Part shown: in pieces, positions 1 to 9,000 of the stretch | Layout of the letters: each line of letters begins with the position of its first letter | How positions within the stretch are numbered: the stretch's first letter is position 1 | Assembly (NCBI GenBank): GCA_944384395.1 | Contig: CALWTD010000013.1 | Span: 37,326-101,325, forward strand | DNA: 64,000 nt | Direction of reading: 5' to 3' | Origin: an uncultured Clostridia bacterium | GTDB taxonomy: Bacteria; Bacillota; Clostridia; Christensenellales; UBA1242 | Made by a program: the position numbers and the translations under genes | Notes under the pieces: model-generated | What the model was told of the DNA's origin: nothing | The model's input: the letters and a program-made list of their open reading frames with translations, nothing else | Databases searched by the model: none

Positions 1-2109
1 ATAGAAAAAATTTTATTAGTTGGAAACCCAAACACCGGCAAAAGCACACTGTTTAATCTCCTTACAAAATCGTATGCACACACAGGCAATTTTCATGGCG
101 TAACGGTAAATGCTCAAGAGACAACATTCAAAATTGATGACAAAACATTTACACTTGTAGATTTGCCGGGCATATATAGTATGTCTCCAAACAGTTATGA
201 AGAACAATTTAGCATAGATTATATTTTAAACAATAAAAACTGTCCCATAATTTGCGTATGTACAAATCAAACATTAAAAAGAAATATGTTACTTTTGTAT
301 GAACTATTGCAACTTAATAGAAAAATTATTTTAGTAATAAATAAAATAGATAATAAAACAAATTTAGATATACAAAAATTAGAAAAAATATTAAAAATAA
401 AAATATTTTTAATTGATGCAAAAAATAAAAAAACTGCTGGACAATTATTACAAACAATAAAAGAAAATAAATTTTTAAATAATAAATTAAAATTAAAAAA
501 TAATGAAAAATTAAATGCATTTAAACAAAAAATAAATAAATTAAATTATAGCGAAGATGAATATGATTTTTATTGCCAAAAATCATATTGTTATGATAAA
601 TATTATTGCGATAAATTAAAGTTAAACGAAAGCATTTTAAATAATATAGACAAAGATTATTTAGAAGAACAGATGAAAGAAAAATATAACTTTATAGAAA
701 ACGTTTTAAAACAATCAAATTACAATTCTAATGTTGTTGTCGGTAAAAGTAAATTAGATAAATTAGTTTTAAATAAATATTTGTGCATTCCAATTTTTTT
801 GCTTATTATGATACTTGTGTTTTATTTTACATTTTTTTCCATTGGTGCATATTTATCAAATATATTGCGATGGCTAATTCAAGATGTAATAGGTAATAAT
901 ATTTCAAACTTTTTAAGTGAAAATGTTAAGGCTGTTTGGCTTGTAAATCTAGTTAAAGAAGGTGTTTTTGGTGGGGTGGGCACAATTGTGTCATTCTTGC
1001 CACAAATTGTTCTTTTGTTTGTTTTTTTAGCTCTATTAGAAGACAGTGGTTATTTAAGTCGACTAGCGTTTTTAGTTGATGATGCATTAAAAAAAGTAGG
1101 GTTGTCAGGCAAAAGTGTTTACACACTTTTAATGAGTTTTGGCTGTTCAACAACTGCTTGTTTAACTGCAAGAAACATGAACGATAAAAATGCTAAAATA
1201 AAAACAGCACTGCTTACTCCGTATATGAGTTGTAGTGCAAAACTTCCTGTTTATGCAGTTATTGGTGGTGCATTTTTTGGCGCAAGTAATGTTGGTATTA
1301 TTATGCTTCTATATATTCTTGGCATTATTTTAGCACTTCTTTTAAATATGTTTTTTGAAAAAACATATTTAAAAAGCAATAGTCAAACATTTATTTTAGA
1401 ATTTCCATCATATAGAAAAATTGATTTTTTGCATTTATATAAAATTACAAAGATAAATGTAAAATCATTTTTGTTAAAAATTGGTTCATTGCTTTTGGGA
1501 TTTTCTATTTTAGTTTGGTTTTTAGAAAATTTTACATTTAGTTTAAAGTATGTGCAAAATGATGATATGAAAAGTATGCTTCAATGCGTTGGAGAGTTTA
1601 TTGCTCCAATATTTAAGCCACTCGGTTTTGCTTCATGGGGAACAGCATCTGCACTTTTAACAGGTATAGTTGCAAAGGAAATAATAATCTCATCTATTGC
1701 GATATTTAACAACATTAATTCGTCATCTGTAAATTTTATGGAGAACATCTCGCAAAGTTTAACAAATCCATTAAATGTTGTTTTCTTTACTCCAAGTAGT
1801 GCATTAAGTTTCATGGTTTTTTGTCTTCTTTATTGTCCATGTGTTGGCACAATATCGGTTCTTAGAAAAGAAGTTGGGAAAAAATGGACGGCTATTTCAA
1901 TATTGCTTCAATTTGTTATTGCATATTGCGCAAGTTTGTTTGTTTATTTTGTGTTTAAACTAACAGAAATTTATGGAATATTAACAGTTTTATTGTTTGC
2001 AATAATAATATTCTTTTGTGTGTCAAGTATTTTAAATTTTGTCAAATTAAAAAAATCTGATGTAAAATGCCTGAATTGCAATAAAAATGATTGCAAGTAT
2101 AGAAAATAA
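1..2109 (+). CDS. feoB: Ferrous iron transporter FeoB (5' end cut by window)
   Basis: FeoB imports Fe2+ through the cytoplasmic membrane and carries a cytosolic GTPase domain. The frame is open from base 1, so the gene starts before the window; only the first few residues seem missing because the G1 loop GNPNTGKS appears at once. G3 is DLPG and G4 is probably NKID. After a Lys/Asn-rich spacer come about eight membrane segments, including the Cys-containing stretch FGCSTTACL near residue 380 and a second Gate-like block after it. The C-terminus ends in a Cys-rich tail (CLNCNKNDCKYRK), as in FeoB proteins fused to a FeoB-associated Cys-rich segment. No feoA is visible on this side. A strong terminator follows. 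Confidence 0.93.
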   Translation: MEKILLVGNPNTGKSTLFNLLTKSYAHTGNFHGVTVNAQETTFKIDDKTFTLVDLPGIYSMSPNSYEEQFSIDYILNNKNCPIICVCTNQTLKRNMLLLYELLQLNRKIILVINKIDNKTNLDIQKLEKILKIKIFLIDAKNKKTAGQLLQTIKENKFLNNKLKLKNNEKLNAFKQKINKLNYSEDEYDFYCQKSYCYDKYYCDKLKLNESILNNIDKDYLEEQMKEKYNFIENVLKQSNYNSNVVVGKSKLDKLVLNKYLCIPIFLLIMILVFYFTFFSIGAYLSNILRWLIQDVIGNNISNFLSENVKAVWLVNLVKEGVFGGVGTIVSFLPQIVLLFVFLALLEDSGYLSRLAFLVDDALKKVGLSGKSVYTLLMSFGCSTTACLTARNMNDKNAKIKTALLTPYMSCSAKLPVYAVIGGAFFGASNVGIIMLLYILGIILALLLNMFFEKTYLKSNSQTFILEFPSYRKIDFLHLYKITKINVKSFLLKIGSLLLGFSILVWFLENFTFSLKYVQNDDMKSMLQCVGEFIAPIFKPLGFASWGTASALLTGIVAKEIIISSIAIFNNINSSSVNFMENISQSLTNPLNVVFFTPSSALSFMVFCLLYCPCVGTISVLRKEVGKKWTAISILLQFVIAYCASLFVYFVFKLTEIYGILTVLLFAIIIFFCVSSILNFVKLKKSDVKCLNCNKNDCKYRK

Positions 2110-2130
2110 AATTTTAAATTTAATTTTAAT

Positions 2131-2159
2131 AAAAACGCTTAACTGAGTTAAGTGTTTTT
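2131..2159. terminator. Bidirectional intrinsic terminator after feoB
   Basis: A 13-bp stem (2131-2143 with 2147-2159, one G-T wobble) closes a 3-base loop and is flanked by A and T tracts. It can end feoB on the plus strand and the regulator gene read from the other side. Confidence 0.8.
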
Positions 2160-2208
2160 AAAATTGCTAAAAATAAAAAATATTAAAAGTATTTTATCGT
2201 TTTAAAAA

Positions 2209-2451
2209 TTATTCAACGTCTAAGTTTTCTCTTTTAAATATGTCATCATTAAAAAATTCTTGAATAGTTATATTAAAACCATCACAAACCAAAATTATTG
2301 TATCAAGTTTTACAGTTTTGTATCTTTCACTTATAATTGAACGCAAAGTTTCTTCTGGCATGGCAATTCGTTGACATAGGGCATATTGAGTTAAATTGTT
2401 TTTGACTAACAAGTTAGAAATTCTTAGTGCTACTGCTTTTTGTGTCGTCAT
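2209..2451 (-). CDS. Small XRE-family helix-turn-helix regulator
   Basis: An 80-residue protein consisting almost only of a Cro/C1-type helix-turn-helix: the LTQYALCQRIAMPEETLRSI segment (about residues 21-40) has the classic helix-turn-helix spacing. There is no sensor domain. Two consecutive ATG codons are possible. The first lies only 2 nt from AAAGGAG, the second 5 nt, so the second (2451) is taken. It is divergent from the SLOG gene at 2620. Two copies of a palindrome lie in the shared spacer and are the obvious candidate operators. The regulator probably controls the SLOG gene and perhaps itself; this is inferred from position only. Confidence 0.82.
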   Translation of the reverse strand: MTTQKAVALRISNLLVKNNLTQYALCQRIAMPEETLRSIISERYKTVKLDTIILVCDGFNITIQEFFNDDIFKRENLDVE

Positions 2452-2499
2452 CATTTCTCCTTTAACTTAAGATTATCAAAAAAAAATTTTAAATTTAGC

Positions 2500-2511
2500 G
2501 TGTGTACACAC
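2500..2511. promoter_or_regulatory. Palindromic operator candidate, copy 1
   Basis: GTGTGTACACAC is a perfect 12-bp palindrome about 10 nt upstream of the -35 box of the gene at 2620, and between that promoter and the divergent XRE gene. The core CGTGTGTACACA recurs at 2588-2599. Confidence 0.6.
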
Positions 2512-2520
2512 TGTATTTGT

Positions 2521-2549
2521 TTGACTTTTACTTTTTGCTTGTTTAGTAT
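2521..2549 (+). promoter_or_regulatory. Promoter for the SLOG gene
   Basis: TTGACT, 17-nt spacer, TAGTAT. The predicted start near 2556 leaves a leader of about 64 nt which contains the second palindrome. Confidence 0.6.
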
Positions 2550-2587
2550 TTATTTGTAGTCTAATGAATTTTTATCCAAAAACTTTA

Positions 2588-2599
2588 CGTGTGTACACA
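2588..2599. promoter_or_regulatory. Palindromic operator candidate, copy 2
   Basis: CGTGTGTACACA repeats the core of the palindrome at 2499-2510. It sits in the leader, directly touching the AAAGGAG ribosome-binding site (2600-2606) of the gene at 2620. Two copies of one palindrome around one promoter suggest repression by a dimeric regulator such as the adjacent XRE protein. Confidence 0.55.
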
Positions 2600-2619
2600 A
2601 AAGGAGAATATTAAAAATT

Positions 2620-3186
2620 ATGACAAATAAAACTATTTGTGTTGTAGGACATAGGAATGTTGAACTTACTTATGAAAATTTAAACAAGTTAAAAGAATTT
2701 TTTGAAATATTAATTGTTAAAGAAGAAGCAAAAACTTTTTTATTTGGCAGTAAAAGTAATTTTGATTCAATTTGTCATAATGTTATTACAGAATTAAAAT
2801 TAAAATATCCATATATTAGGAGAAAATGTTATTGTTGCAGAAGTGAATCTTGTGTATTAGAAAGCGAAAAACAATATTGGGAAAAAGTTTATAGTAACTT
2901 ATATCACAAAAATATAAATCTATATAGTGTGGAAGAAGAAGTAGAATATAAAAACAAATGGACTTCAAACAAAGCAAGTTATATAGAAAGAAATTTTGCA
3001 ATGATTGATGCTAGTGATATTTGTGTTTTTTATTATGATGAAAATTATAAACCACCATTGCGTAAATATTCTAAAAAATGCATTGGTTATTATCAACCAA
3101 AGTCTGGTACAGCACTCGCATATAAATACGCTAAACAAATAAATAAAATAATTTATAATGTTTTAAATTTTTTAAATCTTAGTTAA
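2620..3186 (+). CDS. SLOG-family (DUF1273/YpsA-like) protein
   Basis: A 188-residue protein with the signature of the SLOG Rossmann-like family: a GHR motif near the N-terminus (CVVGHRN, residues 8-14), an FGSKSNFD strand-loop near 42-49, then a YPYI strand, and a C-terminal half with YIERNFAMIDASDICVFYY and SGTALAYKYA, the usual ligand-binding turn. SLOG proteins are thought to bind nucleotide-like ligands and often act in sensing or defence. The substrate here is unknown. A short Cys cluster (CYCCRSESC) is inserted in the middle and is unusual. The start follows AAAGGAG by about 13 nt; no nearer ATG is in frame. It pairs with the divergent XRE gene. Confidence 0.7.
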   Translation: MTNKTICVVGHRNVELTYENLNKLKEFFEILIVKEEAKTFLFGSKSNFDSICHNVITELKLKYPYIRRKCYCCRSESCVLESEKQYWEKVYSNLYHKNINLYSVEEEVEYKNKWTSNKASYIERNFAMIDASDICVFYYDENYKPPLRKYSKKCIGYYQPKSGTALAYKYAKQINKIIYNVLNFLNLS

Positions 3187-3267
3187 CTTAGACAATTATT
3201 ATAATTAGCTTCAAGTGTTATGTTTTGTACTGTTTAAAATCTATAAATCATAAAATATTTATTATTT

Positions 3268-3296
3268 TTCGCAAACACATTTTATCTTTGTATAAT
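3268..3296 (+). promoter_or_regulatory. Promoter for the membrane protein at 3337
   Basis: TTCGCA, 17-nt spacer, perfect TATAAT. The -35 match is weak. Confidence 0.5.
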
Positions 3297-3336
3297 AATA
3301 TTTTAAATTTTGCTCAATCTAAAATTGGAGAGAGTT

Positions 3337-3948
3337 ATGGATTTATATTTTCTTATCTGTGGAACACTTGCAATTCTTATTAGTTTTGGTGTTTTTGAAA
3401 GTGTGCTTAAAATAAACAAACTAAACAGATTTTTACTTTCAATTTTCTTAATTTTAAGTTGTGTTTTTGATGCCATTAAAGCAATAAACATTTTAGGAGT
3501 AAATGTTAGTTTAAATTTAATTTTATATTTTGTTATGTTTGTTGTTTTGTTTGCTATGCAAAAAAGTATTAAGGGAATTATTGCAACAATTTTAACAAGT
3601 TTAATTATAATATCCGTTCTTGCTTGTTATAATGCAATAAATTTAGAAATGTTTGAATATGCCTATGTTAAGCCTTTTGTTTATATTGCAATAATTGTTG
3701 GTATAATTTTGTATTATATTTGTCCAAACATAAACAGTGTTTTTTGTGGAACTTTGTTGGGTGCTATTTTATTTGAACTAATTTTTCATCAAATGTCTTG
3801 GAATTATGTTAATCAAACATTAAATTTAGGTGGAGATGTGGCAATCACATTTACTTTTGTTTGCGTGCTGTCATATTGTTTGTTTAATAGTTTGGTTTTA
3901 GGTATTAAATATTTAAAAACTAAAAAGCAAGAAAAAATTAAAACTTAA
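3337..3948 (+). CDS. Polytopic membrane protein of unknown function
   Basis: A 203-residue protein made of about seven hydrophobic segments with short connecting loops and a basic C-terminal tail (YLKTKKQEKIKT). The ATG at 3337 is chosen because GGAG lies 6 nt upstream; a longer frame opening at 3310 has no ribosome-binding site. I do not recognise the family. It lies just upstream of der. In Bacillus subtilis a membrane protein of similar size (YphA) also precedes der, but this resemblance is positional only. The gene has its own promoter and is not obviously cotranscribed with der. Confidence 0.7.
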   Translation: MDLYFLICGTLAILISFGVFESVLKINKLNRFLLSIFLILSCVFDAIKAINILGVNVSLNLILYFVMFVVLFAMQKSIKGIIATILTSLIIISVLACYNAINLEMFEYAYVKPFVYIAIIVGIILYYICPNINSVFCGTLLGAILFELIFHQMSWNYVNQTLNLGGDVAITFTFVCVLSYCLFNSLVLGIKYLKTKKQEKIKT

Positions 3949-4016
3949 TAAAATTAAATTGTAAATGTCTCTAAATTATGTTATCATTTAGATAAATGTT
4001 AAATAGGAGATAAAAA

Positions 4017-5336
4017 TTGGCAAAACCACTAGTTGCAATTGTAGGAAGACCAAATGTTGGCAAAAGTACTTTTTTTAATAAAATTTGCGGAAAAAGAATT
4101 AGCATAGTTGATGATATGCCGGGAGTTACAAGAGATAGAATATATGCCGATGCCGAATGGTGTGGGCATGAATTTCGTGTGGTTGACACAGGTGGAATTG
4201 ATACAAAAACTGATGATGTTTTTCAAGAAGATATAAGAAAACAAGTAGACATCGCTATTGACCTTGCAGATGTAATTATATTTTTAGTTGATGGAAAAGA
4301 TGGCGTAACTCAAAGAGATCACGATGTTGCAGATATACTTAGAAAAACAAATAAAAAAGTTATACTTGTTGTTAATAAACTAGATAATTATGAAGTTGAA
4401 AAAACATATGATTTTTATGAACTTGGACTTGGAGAACCTTTTGCAATTTCATGTGAACAAGCAAAAGGACTAGGCGAAGTTTTAGATGAAATTGTAAAAA
4501 ATTTTAAAAATGTTGAGGAAACACAAGATGATGACGCAATAAAAATTGCGATTGTCGGAAGACCAAATGTTGGGAAAAGTAGTATTACAAACAAAATACT
4601 TGGCTTTTCAAGAGTTGTTGTGAGTGATATTGCTGGAACAACTAGGGACGCAATAGAAACAGATTTTAAATATAATGGGCAAAAGTATACACTAATCGAC
4701 ACGGCAGGACTACGACGACAACGAAGTTTTGAAAAGGAAAGTGTAGAAGGCTATTCTGTTATTCGTTCAATGGAAGCAATTGAAAGAGCTGATGTTGTGT
4801 TGATTGTTATAAATGCAAGCGAAGAAATATCAGAGCAAGATGTTAGAATTGCAGGGTATGTACACGAAGCAGGTAAACCAAGTGTTATTGTTATGAACAA
4901 GTGGGATTTGGTGGAAAAAAATGGAAACACAATAAATGATTACGAACAAAAAATAAAAGATAGTTTATCTTTTATGGACTATTTTAAATCTGTGTATGTT
5001 TCTGCAAAAACGGGTCAAAGACTATCAAATGTTATTGAAACAGCAAAGAAGGTTTATGATAACGCATCAAGAAGAATTTCAACAGGAACACTTAATGAAC
5101 TTTTAAGCCAAGCAATACTATCAAACGAACCACCATATAGAAACGGCAAACGATTAAAAATTAGTTATATTACACAATACAAAACCAATCCACCAACTTT
5201 TATACTATTTTGTAATGATGCAACTCTTATGCATTTTTCGTATTTAAGATATTTAGAAAATCGTTTTAGACAAGCAGTAGACTTTTCTGGAACACCAATA
5301 AGGTTTATAACCCGTTCAAAAGGAGATAAAGACTAA
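4017..5336 (+). CDS. der: Ribosome assembly GTPase Der (EngA)
   Basis: Der has two tandem GTPase domains and acts in 50S subunit maturation. Both P-loops are intact: GRPNVGKST at residues 10-18 and GRPNVGKSS near 181-189. Each domain has its DxxG (DTGG, DTAG) and NKxD (NKLD, NKWD) motifs. The C-terminal KH-like domain fills residues 350-439. The length of 439 is normal. The start is TTG, supported by AGGAG 7 nt upstream and by the MAKPLVAIVG N-terminus expected for the family. The stop codon overlaps the plsY start (TAATG). Confidence 0.97.
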   Translation: MAKPLVAIVGRPNVGKSTFFNKICGKRISIVDDMPGVTRDRIYADAEWCGHEFRVVDTGGIDTKTDDVFQEDIRKQVDIAIDLADVIIFLVDGKDGVTQRDHDVADILRKTNKKVILVVNKLDNYEVEKTYDFYELGLGEPFAISCEQAKGLGEVLDEIVKNFKNVEETQDDDAIKIAIVGRPNVGKSSITNKILGFSRVVVSDIAGTTRDAIETDFKYNGQKYTLIDTAGLRRQRSFEKESVEGYSVIRSMEAIERADVVLIVINASEEISEQDVRIAGYVHEAGKPSVIVMNKWDLVEKNGNTINDYEQKIKDSLSFMDYFKSVYVSAKTGQRLSNVIETAKKVYDNASRRISTGTLNELLSQAILSNEPPYRNGKRLKISYITQYKTNPPTFILFCNDATLMHFSYLRYLENRFRQAVDFSGTPIRFITRSKGDKD

Positions 5337-6109
5337 TGGACATTTTAAAATATGTTGTGCTTGTTTTGTGTGGTTATACACTTGGAAACATTAGTTCGGC
5401 AAAAATTATTTCAAGACTAAGAAAAGATGATATAACAAAGCATGGCAGTGGAAATCCGGGCTCTATGAATATGCTTAGAACATTTGGCTTCAAAATGGGA
5501 ATATTAACATTGTTTTTTGATGCCTTAAAAGGTGCCATACCATCACTACTTGGTTTTTTCATGTTTGGTGGAGATGTAAATAGTGAAATTTCATATATAG
5601 GATTGTATGTTGGTGGAATGAGTGCAGTTATTGGGCACTGCTTTCCTGCGTTTTATAAATTTAAAGGTGGAAAAGGTGTTGCAACAATGCTTGGAATGTT
5701 TGCCGTTGCAGAACCTTATTGGGCAATTATAATGTTTGCAGTTTGCTTTTTGTATTTAGTTATATTCGATTATGGTGCAATCGCTTCATTTTTGTTTATA
5801 ACAGCACTTACACTTGTTGAAGGCTATAAATTTCACGACAATATTGTTATAACTGTTATTTTATTCATTTTATATTTTCTTGTTTGGTTTATGCATAGGG
5901 GCAATATAAATAGGCTACTTTTAGGAAAGGAAAATAAAGTAAATTTTAGAGAAAAGTTAAAAAAGATTGGCAAAAAGAAACAAAAGATAGAAAACAAAGA
6001 TGAACTTTCAAGACAGGAAATAAGACAAATAAAAAAGATAAACAGAAAAGAAAATAAGCAAATAAAAAAAGAGCAAAAGTTAAAGGCAAAAGAGAGAGAA
6101 ATAGGTTAA
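5336..6109 (+). CDS. plsY: Acyl-phosphate:glycerol-3-phosphate acyltransferase PlsY
   Basis: PlsY makes lysophosphatidic acid from acyl phosphate and glycerol-3-phosphate, the first membrane step of phospholipid synthesis. Family motifs are present: GSGNPGSMNM (near residue 37), HCFPAFYKFKGGKGVAT (near residue 102) and several membrane helices. The protein is 257 residues, longer than the usual 200, because of a Lys/Glu-rich tail of about 55 residues after the last helix. This tail is predicted to be disordered and cytosolic. The start codon overlaps the der stop, so translation is coupled. A terminator follows immediately. Confidence 0.95.
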   Translation: MDILKYVVLVLCGYTLGNISSAKIISRLRKDDITKHGSGNPGSMNMLRTFGFKMGILTLFFDALKGAIPSLLGFFMFGGDVNSEISYIGLYVGGMSAVIGHCFPAFYKFKGGKGVATMLGMFAVAEPYWAIIMFAVCFLYLVIFDYGAIASFLFITALTLVEGYKFHDNIVITVILFILYFLVWFMHRGNINRLLLGKENKVNFREKLKKIGKKKQKIENKDELSRQEIRQIKKINRKENKQIKKEQKLKAKEREIG

Positions 6110-6136
6110 AAAAATCTCATGCAAATGAGATTTTTT
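6109..6136. terminator. Bidirectional terminator between convergent genes
   Basis: A 12-bp stem AAAAAATCTCAT/ATGAGATTTTTT with loop GCAA overlaps the stop codons of plsY and of the minus-strand aminotransferase gene, so it serves both. Confidence 0.88.
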
Positions 6137-7265
6137 AATATCCATATTTTGTAATGTGTTTAACTGCTTTAACAAGTTTTTGACAATCGTTAAAACTGTT
6201 AAAATATGATAATGACGCTCTTACAATTCCTTGATTTAACGTTCCTAAAAATTTGTGTTTAAGTCCAGCACAATGAAGTCCTCCACGAGTGCAAATTCCA
6301 TATTTATCACTAAGTATTTGACTTACATCTGTTGAACCATAGTCAAGTATATTAAATCCAATTACACCATAAGCGTTATTAGGGTGAGTGTATACTTTTA
6401 CACCATTTATGTTACTAAGTTCAAAATTTAAGTATGTTGAAAGGTCATCTATTTTTTCGTTTATTTCGGTAAAATTTTTTTCTACAAAATCTATTCCCGC
6501 ACCAAGTCCTAAAATGCTAGGTGTAGGCAGTGTGCCACTTTCATAAGTTTCTACAGTTCCCATAGGCTGATAAACATTTTCACTTTCTGTTCCTGTTCCA
6601 CCAAATCGTATTGGATTTAATTTTGCTTTGTTTGTGTAGGCTAATACTCCAACTCCTTGGGGACTATACAGCGCTTTATGTGGTGCGAGTGCTAAAAGGT
6701 CTATGCCCATTTTTTTCATGTCTATTTTAACATGACCTGCACTTTGAGCACAATCTACTAAAAAGATTATATTTTTTTCTTTACAATAATTGCCAATCGC
6801 TTCAATATCAGCAATTTCTCCATCAACATTAGATATGTGATTAACACAGATTAAATATGTGTTTGGTTGTATATGTTTTGTTATATCGTCAATAGTAATA
6901 ATTCCAGCATTTAAAGGACTTGCAACGCTTATTTCAAGTCCAAATTTTCTTTGAAGTTCAAAGAGTGGCCTAACGCTTGCATTATGGTCGTTTATTGTGC
7001 ATATAACATGGCCTTTTTCTTTAAATGTTCCTAGTATTGCTAAATTTAATGCATCTGTACAATTTTCTGTAAAAACAACCTGAGGGGCATTTAAAAATTT
7101 GCACATTTTTTGTCTAACATTTTCCACCATCATTGCGGTATCCATGCTCAATTTATGACCACTTCTACCGGGATTTGCTGAGTACTTTGTTAAGCCGAGT
7201 AGCGTTGCGTTTATCACTTCTTTGGGTTTTATATACGTTGTTGCACTATTATCAAGATATATCAT
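6135..7265 (-). CDS. Class V aminotransferase, cysteine desulfurase family
   Basis: A PLP enzyme of 376 residues that probably takes sulfur (or selenium) from cysteine. It opens with IYLDNSATT, typical of the family. D171 lies in DCAQSAG, and the PLP lysine is K197 in APHKALYSPQG. The C-terminal RGGLHCAG supplies the candidate persulfide cysteine. It resembles the cysteine desulfurase-like subfamily often found beside DUF3343 genes, and a DUF3343 gene is indeed divergent at 7344. No iron-sulfur scaffold gene is adjacent, so whether it feeds Fe-S clusters, selenium metabolism or another thiol pathway is open. Confidence 0.88.
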   Translation of the reverse strand: MIYLDNSATTYIKPKEVINATLLGLTKYSANPGRSGHKLSMDTAMMVENVRQKMCKFLNAPQVVFTENCTDALNLAILGTFKEKGHVICTINDHNASVRPLFELQRKFGLEISVASPLNAGIITIDDITKHIQPNTYLICVNHISNVDGEIADIEAIGNYCKEKNIIFLVDCAQSAGHVKIDMKKMGIDLLALAPHKALYSPQGVGVLAYTNKAKLNPIRFGGTGTESENVYQPMGTVETYESGTLPTPSILGLGAGIDFVEKNFTEINEKIDDLSTYLNFELSNINGVKVYTHPNNAYGVIGFNILDYGSTDVSQILSDKYGICTRGGLHCAGLKHKFLGTLNQGIVRASLSYFNSFNDCQKLVKAVKHITKYGY

Positions 7266-7343
7266 TTTAACTTTTTCTCTCTTTATTTAGTAATATAATA
7301 TGATATGAAAAAATATCAATAATTGACCACAAAGGAGAAGAAT

Positions 7344-7604
7344 ATGGACTATATGATTATTGTGTTTAGGGCAAGGTCGCACACAATAAATTTTGCCAAT
7401 TTATTGCAGTCATACAAAGTTCCTTGCCAAATTGTAAACACACCACGAATTGTTAATGTTTCGTGTGGTATTTCTGTTAAATTTTCAAGTTTATATTTAA
7501 AAAATGTACAACAAATTTTGTCAAGACGATACTTTGATACCTTTGCAGGTATATATCAAATTATAGGTATAGGATTAAATCAAAGGGTTATTAAAATTAA
7601 ATAA
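7344..7604 (+). CDS. DUF3343 putative Se/S carrier-like protein
   Basis: An 86-residue protein matching the DUF3343 pattern: a strand-turn start (YMIIVFRARSHTINFANLL), a central PRIVNVSCGISVKF with one conserved cysteine, and a short C-terminal half. The family has been proposed to carry sulfur or selenium. It is divergent from a cysteine-desulfurase-family gene, which supports a thiol-transfer link by context. The ATG at 7344 is used because AAAGGAG lies 6 nt upstream; an in-frame TTG at 7323 precedes that site and is rejected. Confidence 0.85.
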   Translation: MDYMIIVFRARSHTINFANLLQSYKVPCQIVNTPRIVNVSCGISVKFSSLYLKNVQQILSRRYFDTFAGIYQIIGIGLNQRVIKIK

Positions 7605-7634
7605 TTGTTTTTTGAGTAGTATCTGTGTTATAAT
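7605..7634 (+). promoter_or_regulatory. Promoter for the U32 gene
   Basis: TTGTTT, 18-nt spacer, TATAAT with an upstream TGT (extended -10). It starts directly after the DUF3343 stop codon and predicts a leader of about 19 nt. Confidence 0.6.
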
Positions 7635-7659
7635 GCTAAATATAAAGGAGAATTTATAC

Positions 7660-8856
7660 ATGGAACTACTTGCACCTGCGGGTACTTTTGAAAAAATGCA
7701 AACTGCTTTTTATTTTGGAGCAGATGCAGTGTACTTTGCTGGTAAAAAATTTGGGCTTAGAGCATTTGCTGGCAATTTTACAGATAATGAAATTATTAAG
7801 GCAACACAGTATGCACACAAATTAGGTAAAAAAGTATATATTACAATCAATATATTAGCACACGAAAGCGATTTTGATGGATTAAAAGAATATTTATGTG
7901 AATTAGAAAAGGCAAAAGTAGACGCTGTAATTGTGTCTGACTTAGGAATAATTGAATATATAAAAGAATTTGCACCATCGCTTACAATTCATGTTAGCAC
8001 TCAAGCTAATATATTAAATAGTTATGCAATAAAATTCATGGCAAGGTTAGGCATAAAAAGAATAATACTTGCAAGGGAATTAAGTATAGAAGAAATAAAA
8101 AATATAAGGAAAAATATTCCAAGCGAAATTGAATTAGAGTGTTTTGTTCATGGTGCAATGTGTATTTCATATAGTGGAAGATGTCTGCTCTCTAACTATT
8201 TAACGGGTAGAGATGCAAATCGCGGGGCATGTGCACAATGTTGTAGATGGGAATATACAATTACAGAAAAATCAAGAAAAGGCGAGCAGTACGAAATTCA
8301 AGAAGATGAACGTGGCACCTATATTCTAAACTCAAAAGACCTTAATATGATAGAGCATTTAAAAGAACTTGAAGACGCAGGAATAACAAGCATAAAAATC
8401 GAAGGAAGAATGAAATCTCCATACTATGTTGCAAATGTTGTAAATGCATATAAAAGAGCACTTGATTTAAAAGAAAATATATCACAAGAGCAAATGACTT
8501 TATTAAAAGATGAACTTAATAAAACAAGCCATAGACAATATACAACAGGTTTCTATTTTGGCTCTAATGACAAAGAATGTTTGTCGAGTTCAATGCCTGT
8601 TCAAACAAGCGAATTTATGGCAGTTGTGCTTAATGATTCTGACGGCGAGAAAGTTTTAGTTGAACAAAGAAATAGATTTAAAATAGGTGATGAATTAGAA
8701 GTGTTATCACCAAACGATACATTTAACAAAAAAATAAAATTAGATAAAATGACAGATGAAAAATGTCAAGATGTTCTTGATGCAAAAAATGTTCAGCAAA
8801 AATTATATATTTACACAAATTTAAATCTTAAAAAAGGCGATATATTAAGAAAATAA
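7660..8856 (+). CDS. Peptidase U32 family, tRNA U34 hydroxylation protein (TrhP-like)
   Basis: A 398-residue member of the U32 family, whose studied bacterial members (TrhP/YegQ, YrrN/YrrO) are needed for prephenate-dependent 5-hydroxyuridine formation at tRNA position 34. It begins MELLAPAGTFEK, typical of the family. The U32 signature lies around residues 165-205: FVHGAMCISYSGRCLLS, then Cys residues in RGACAQCCRWEY, which may hold a metal cluster. GRMKSPYYVANVV follows. The ATG at 7660 has AAAGGAG 9 nt upstream; an upstream TTG frame is rejected. The protein lies alone between its own promoter and a terminator. Confidence 0.9.
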   Translation: MELLAPAGTFEKMQTAFYFGADAVYFAGKKFGLRAFAGNFTDNEIIKATQYAHKLGKKVYITINILAHESDFDGLKEYLCELEKAKVDAVIVSDLGIIEYIKEFAPSLTIHVSTQANILNSYAIKFMARLGIKRIILARELSIEEIKNIRKNIPSEIELECFVHGAMCISYSGRCLLSNYLTGRDANRGACAQCCRWEYTITEKSRKGEQYEIQEDERGTYILNSKDLNMIEHLKELEDAGITSIKIEGRMKSPYYVANVVNAYKRALDLKENISQEQMTLLKDELNKTSHRQYTTGFYFGSNDKECLSSSMPVQTSEFMAVVLNDSDGEKVLVEQRNRFKIGDELEVLSPNDTFNKKIKLDKMTDEKCQDVLDAKNVQQKLYIYTNLNLKKGDILRK

Positions 8857-8885
8857 AAAATCTCACAAATTTGTGAGATTTTTTA
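8856..8885 (+). terminator. Terminator after the U32 gene
   Basis: Stem AATCTCACAAA/TTTGTGAGATT followed by a T tract. Confidence 0.85.
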
Positions 8886-9000
8886 TAATAAAACAATATT
8901 TGCAAATATTCGACTTTAATAGTTCTAATCAGTCAAATTTTGTAATTTACAAAAAAAACATGTTGTTATAAAATTTTTTGTGTAACAAAAGGAGAAAATT

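Noticed and set aside
8893-8908. Palindrome AATATTTGCAAATATT as an operator
   Set aside because: Low complexity in AT-rich DNA, single copy, and not placed near a convincing promoter.
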